This document shows, piece by piece, positions 5,512 through 5,527 of a stretch of 5,527 bases of DNA; the stretch's first letter is position 1; each line of letters opens with the position of its first letter. A model generated the notes under the pieces. It did no database searches. It had not been told where the DNA came from and saw nothing but the letters and a program-made list of their open reading frames with translations. Made by a program: the position numbers and the translations under genes. The DNA comes from JAGQTE01 sp964648005 (lineage in GTDB: Bacteria > Actinomycetota > Acidimicrobiia > Acidimicrobiales > Acidimicrobilacustridaceae): assembly GCA_964648005.1 (NCBI GenBank), contig CAZYKR010000281.1, forward strand, positions 1 through 5,527. Direction: 5' to 3'.

Positions 5512-5527
5512 CGGCGGCGAGCCTACG

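Overview
The window is about 70% G+C or higher and almost fully coding, with GTG starts, 4-base gene overlaps and strong G/C bias at third codon positions. This style, together with an SCO6745/SalK-family protein and a catabolic acyl-CoA dehydrogenase/old-yellow-enzyme pair, points to a high-GC actinobacterium. Mycobacteriales-like or Acidimicrobiia-like lineages are plausible, but the window does not settle which. No RNA gene, CRISPR array, insertion sequence or phage gene is visible.

Left part, plus strand (1-791): the 3' half of a BNR/Asp-box beta-propeller gene enters from the left edge. It overlaps by 4 bases (GTGA) a complete 86-codon MoaD/ThiS-type ubiquitin-fold protein that already ends in Gly-Gly. 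The two form a translationally coupled pair. The propeller half resembles the proteins often labelled 'exo-alpha-sialidase' or 'photosystem II assembly-like', but nothing visible supports an actual sialidase activity.

Centre and right, minus strand (5511 down to 840), reading right to left: an M20D-type metallo-amidohydrolase; overlapping it by 4 bases, an SCO6745/SalK-family protein of unknown function; after a 48-base gap with a strong Shine-Dalgarno sequence, an ACAD10/ACAD11-like acyl-CoA dehydrogenase; and overlapping that by 4 bases, a single-domain old-yellow-enzyme family FMN oxidoreductase with a C-terminal cysteine cluster. All four are intact and could be one transcript. A reasonable inference is a catabolic operon in which an amide-linked acyl substrate is hydrolysed, then activated elsewhere and oxidised/reduced at the acyl-CoA level. 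The substrate cannot be read from the sequence.

The two gene groups converge on a 48-base spacer (792-839) rich in overlapping inverted repeats, a probable shared transcription end. The most interesting points are the propeller/ubiquitin-like pair, the shortened Cys cluster on a truncated dienoyl-CoA-reductase-like enzyme, and the ACAD11-like dehydrogenase with a predicted Asp catalytic base. No clearly new multi-gene system is demonstrated.
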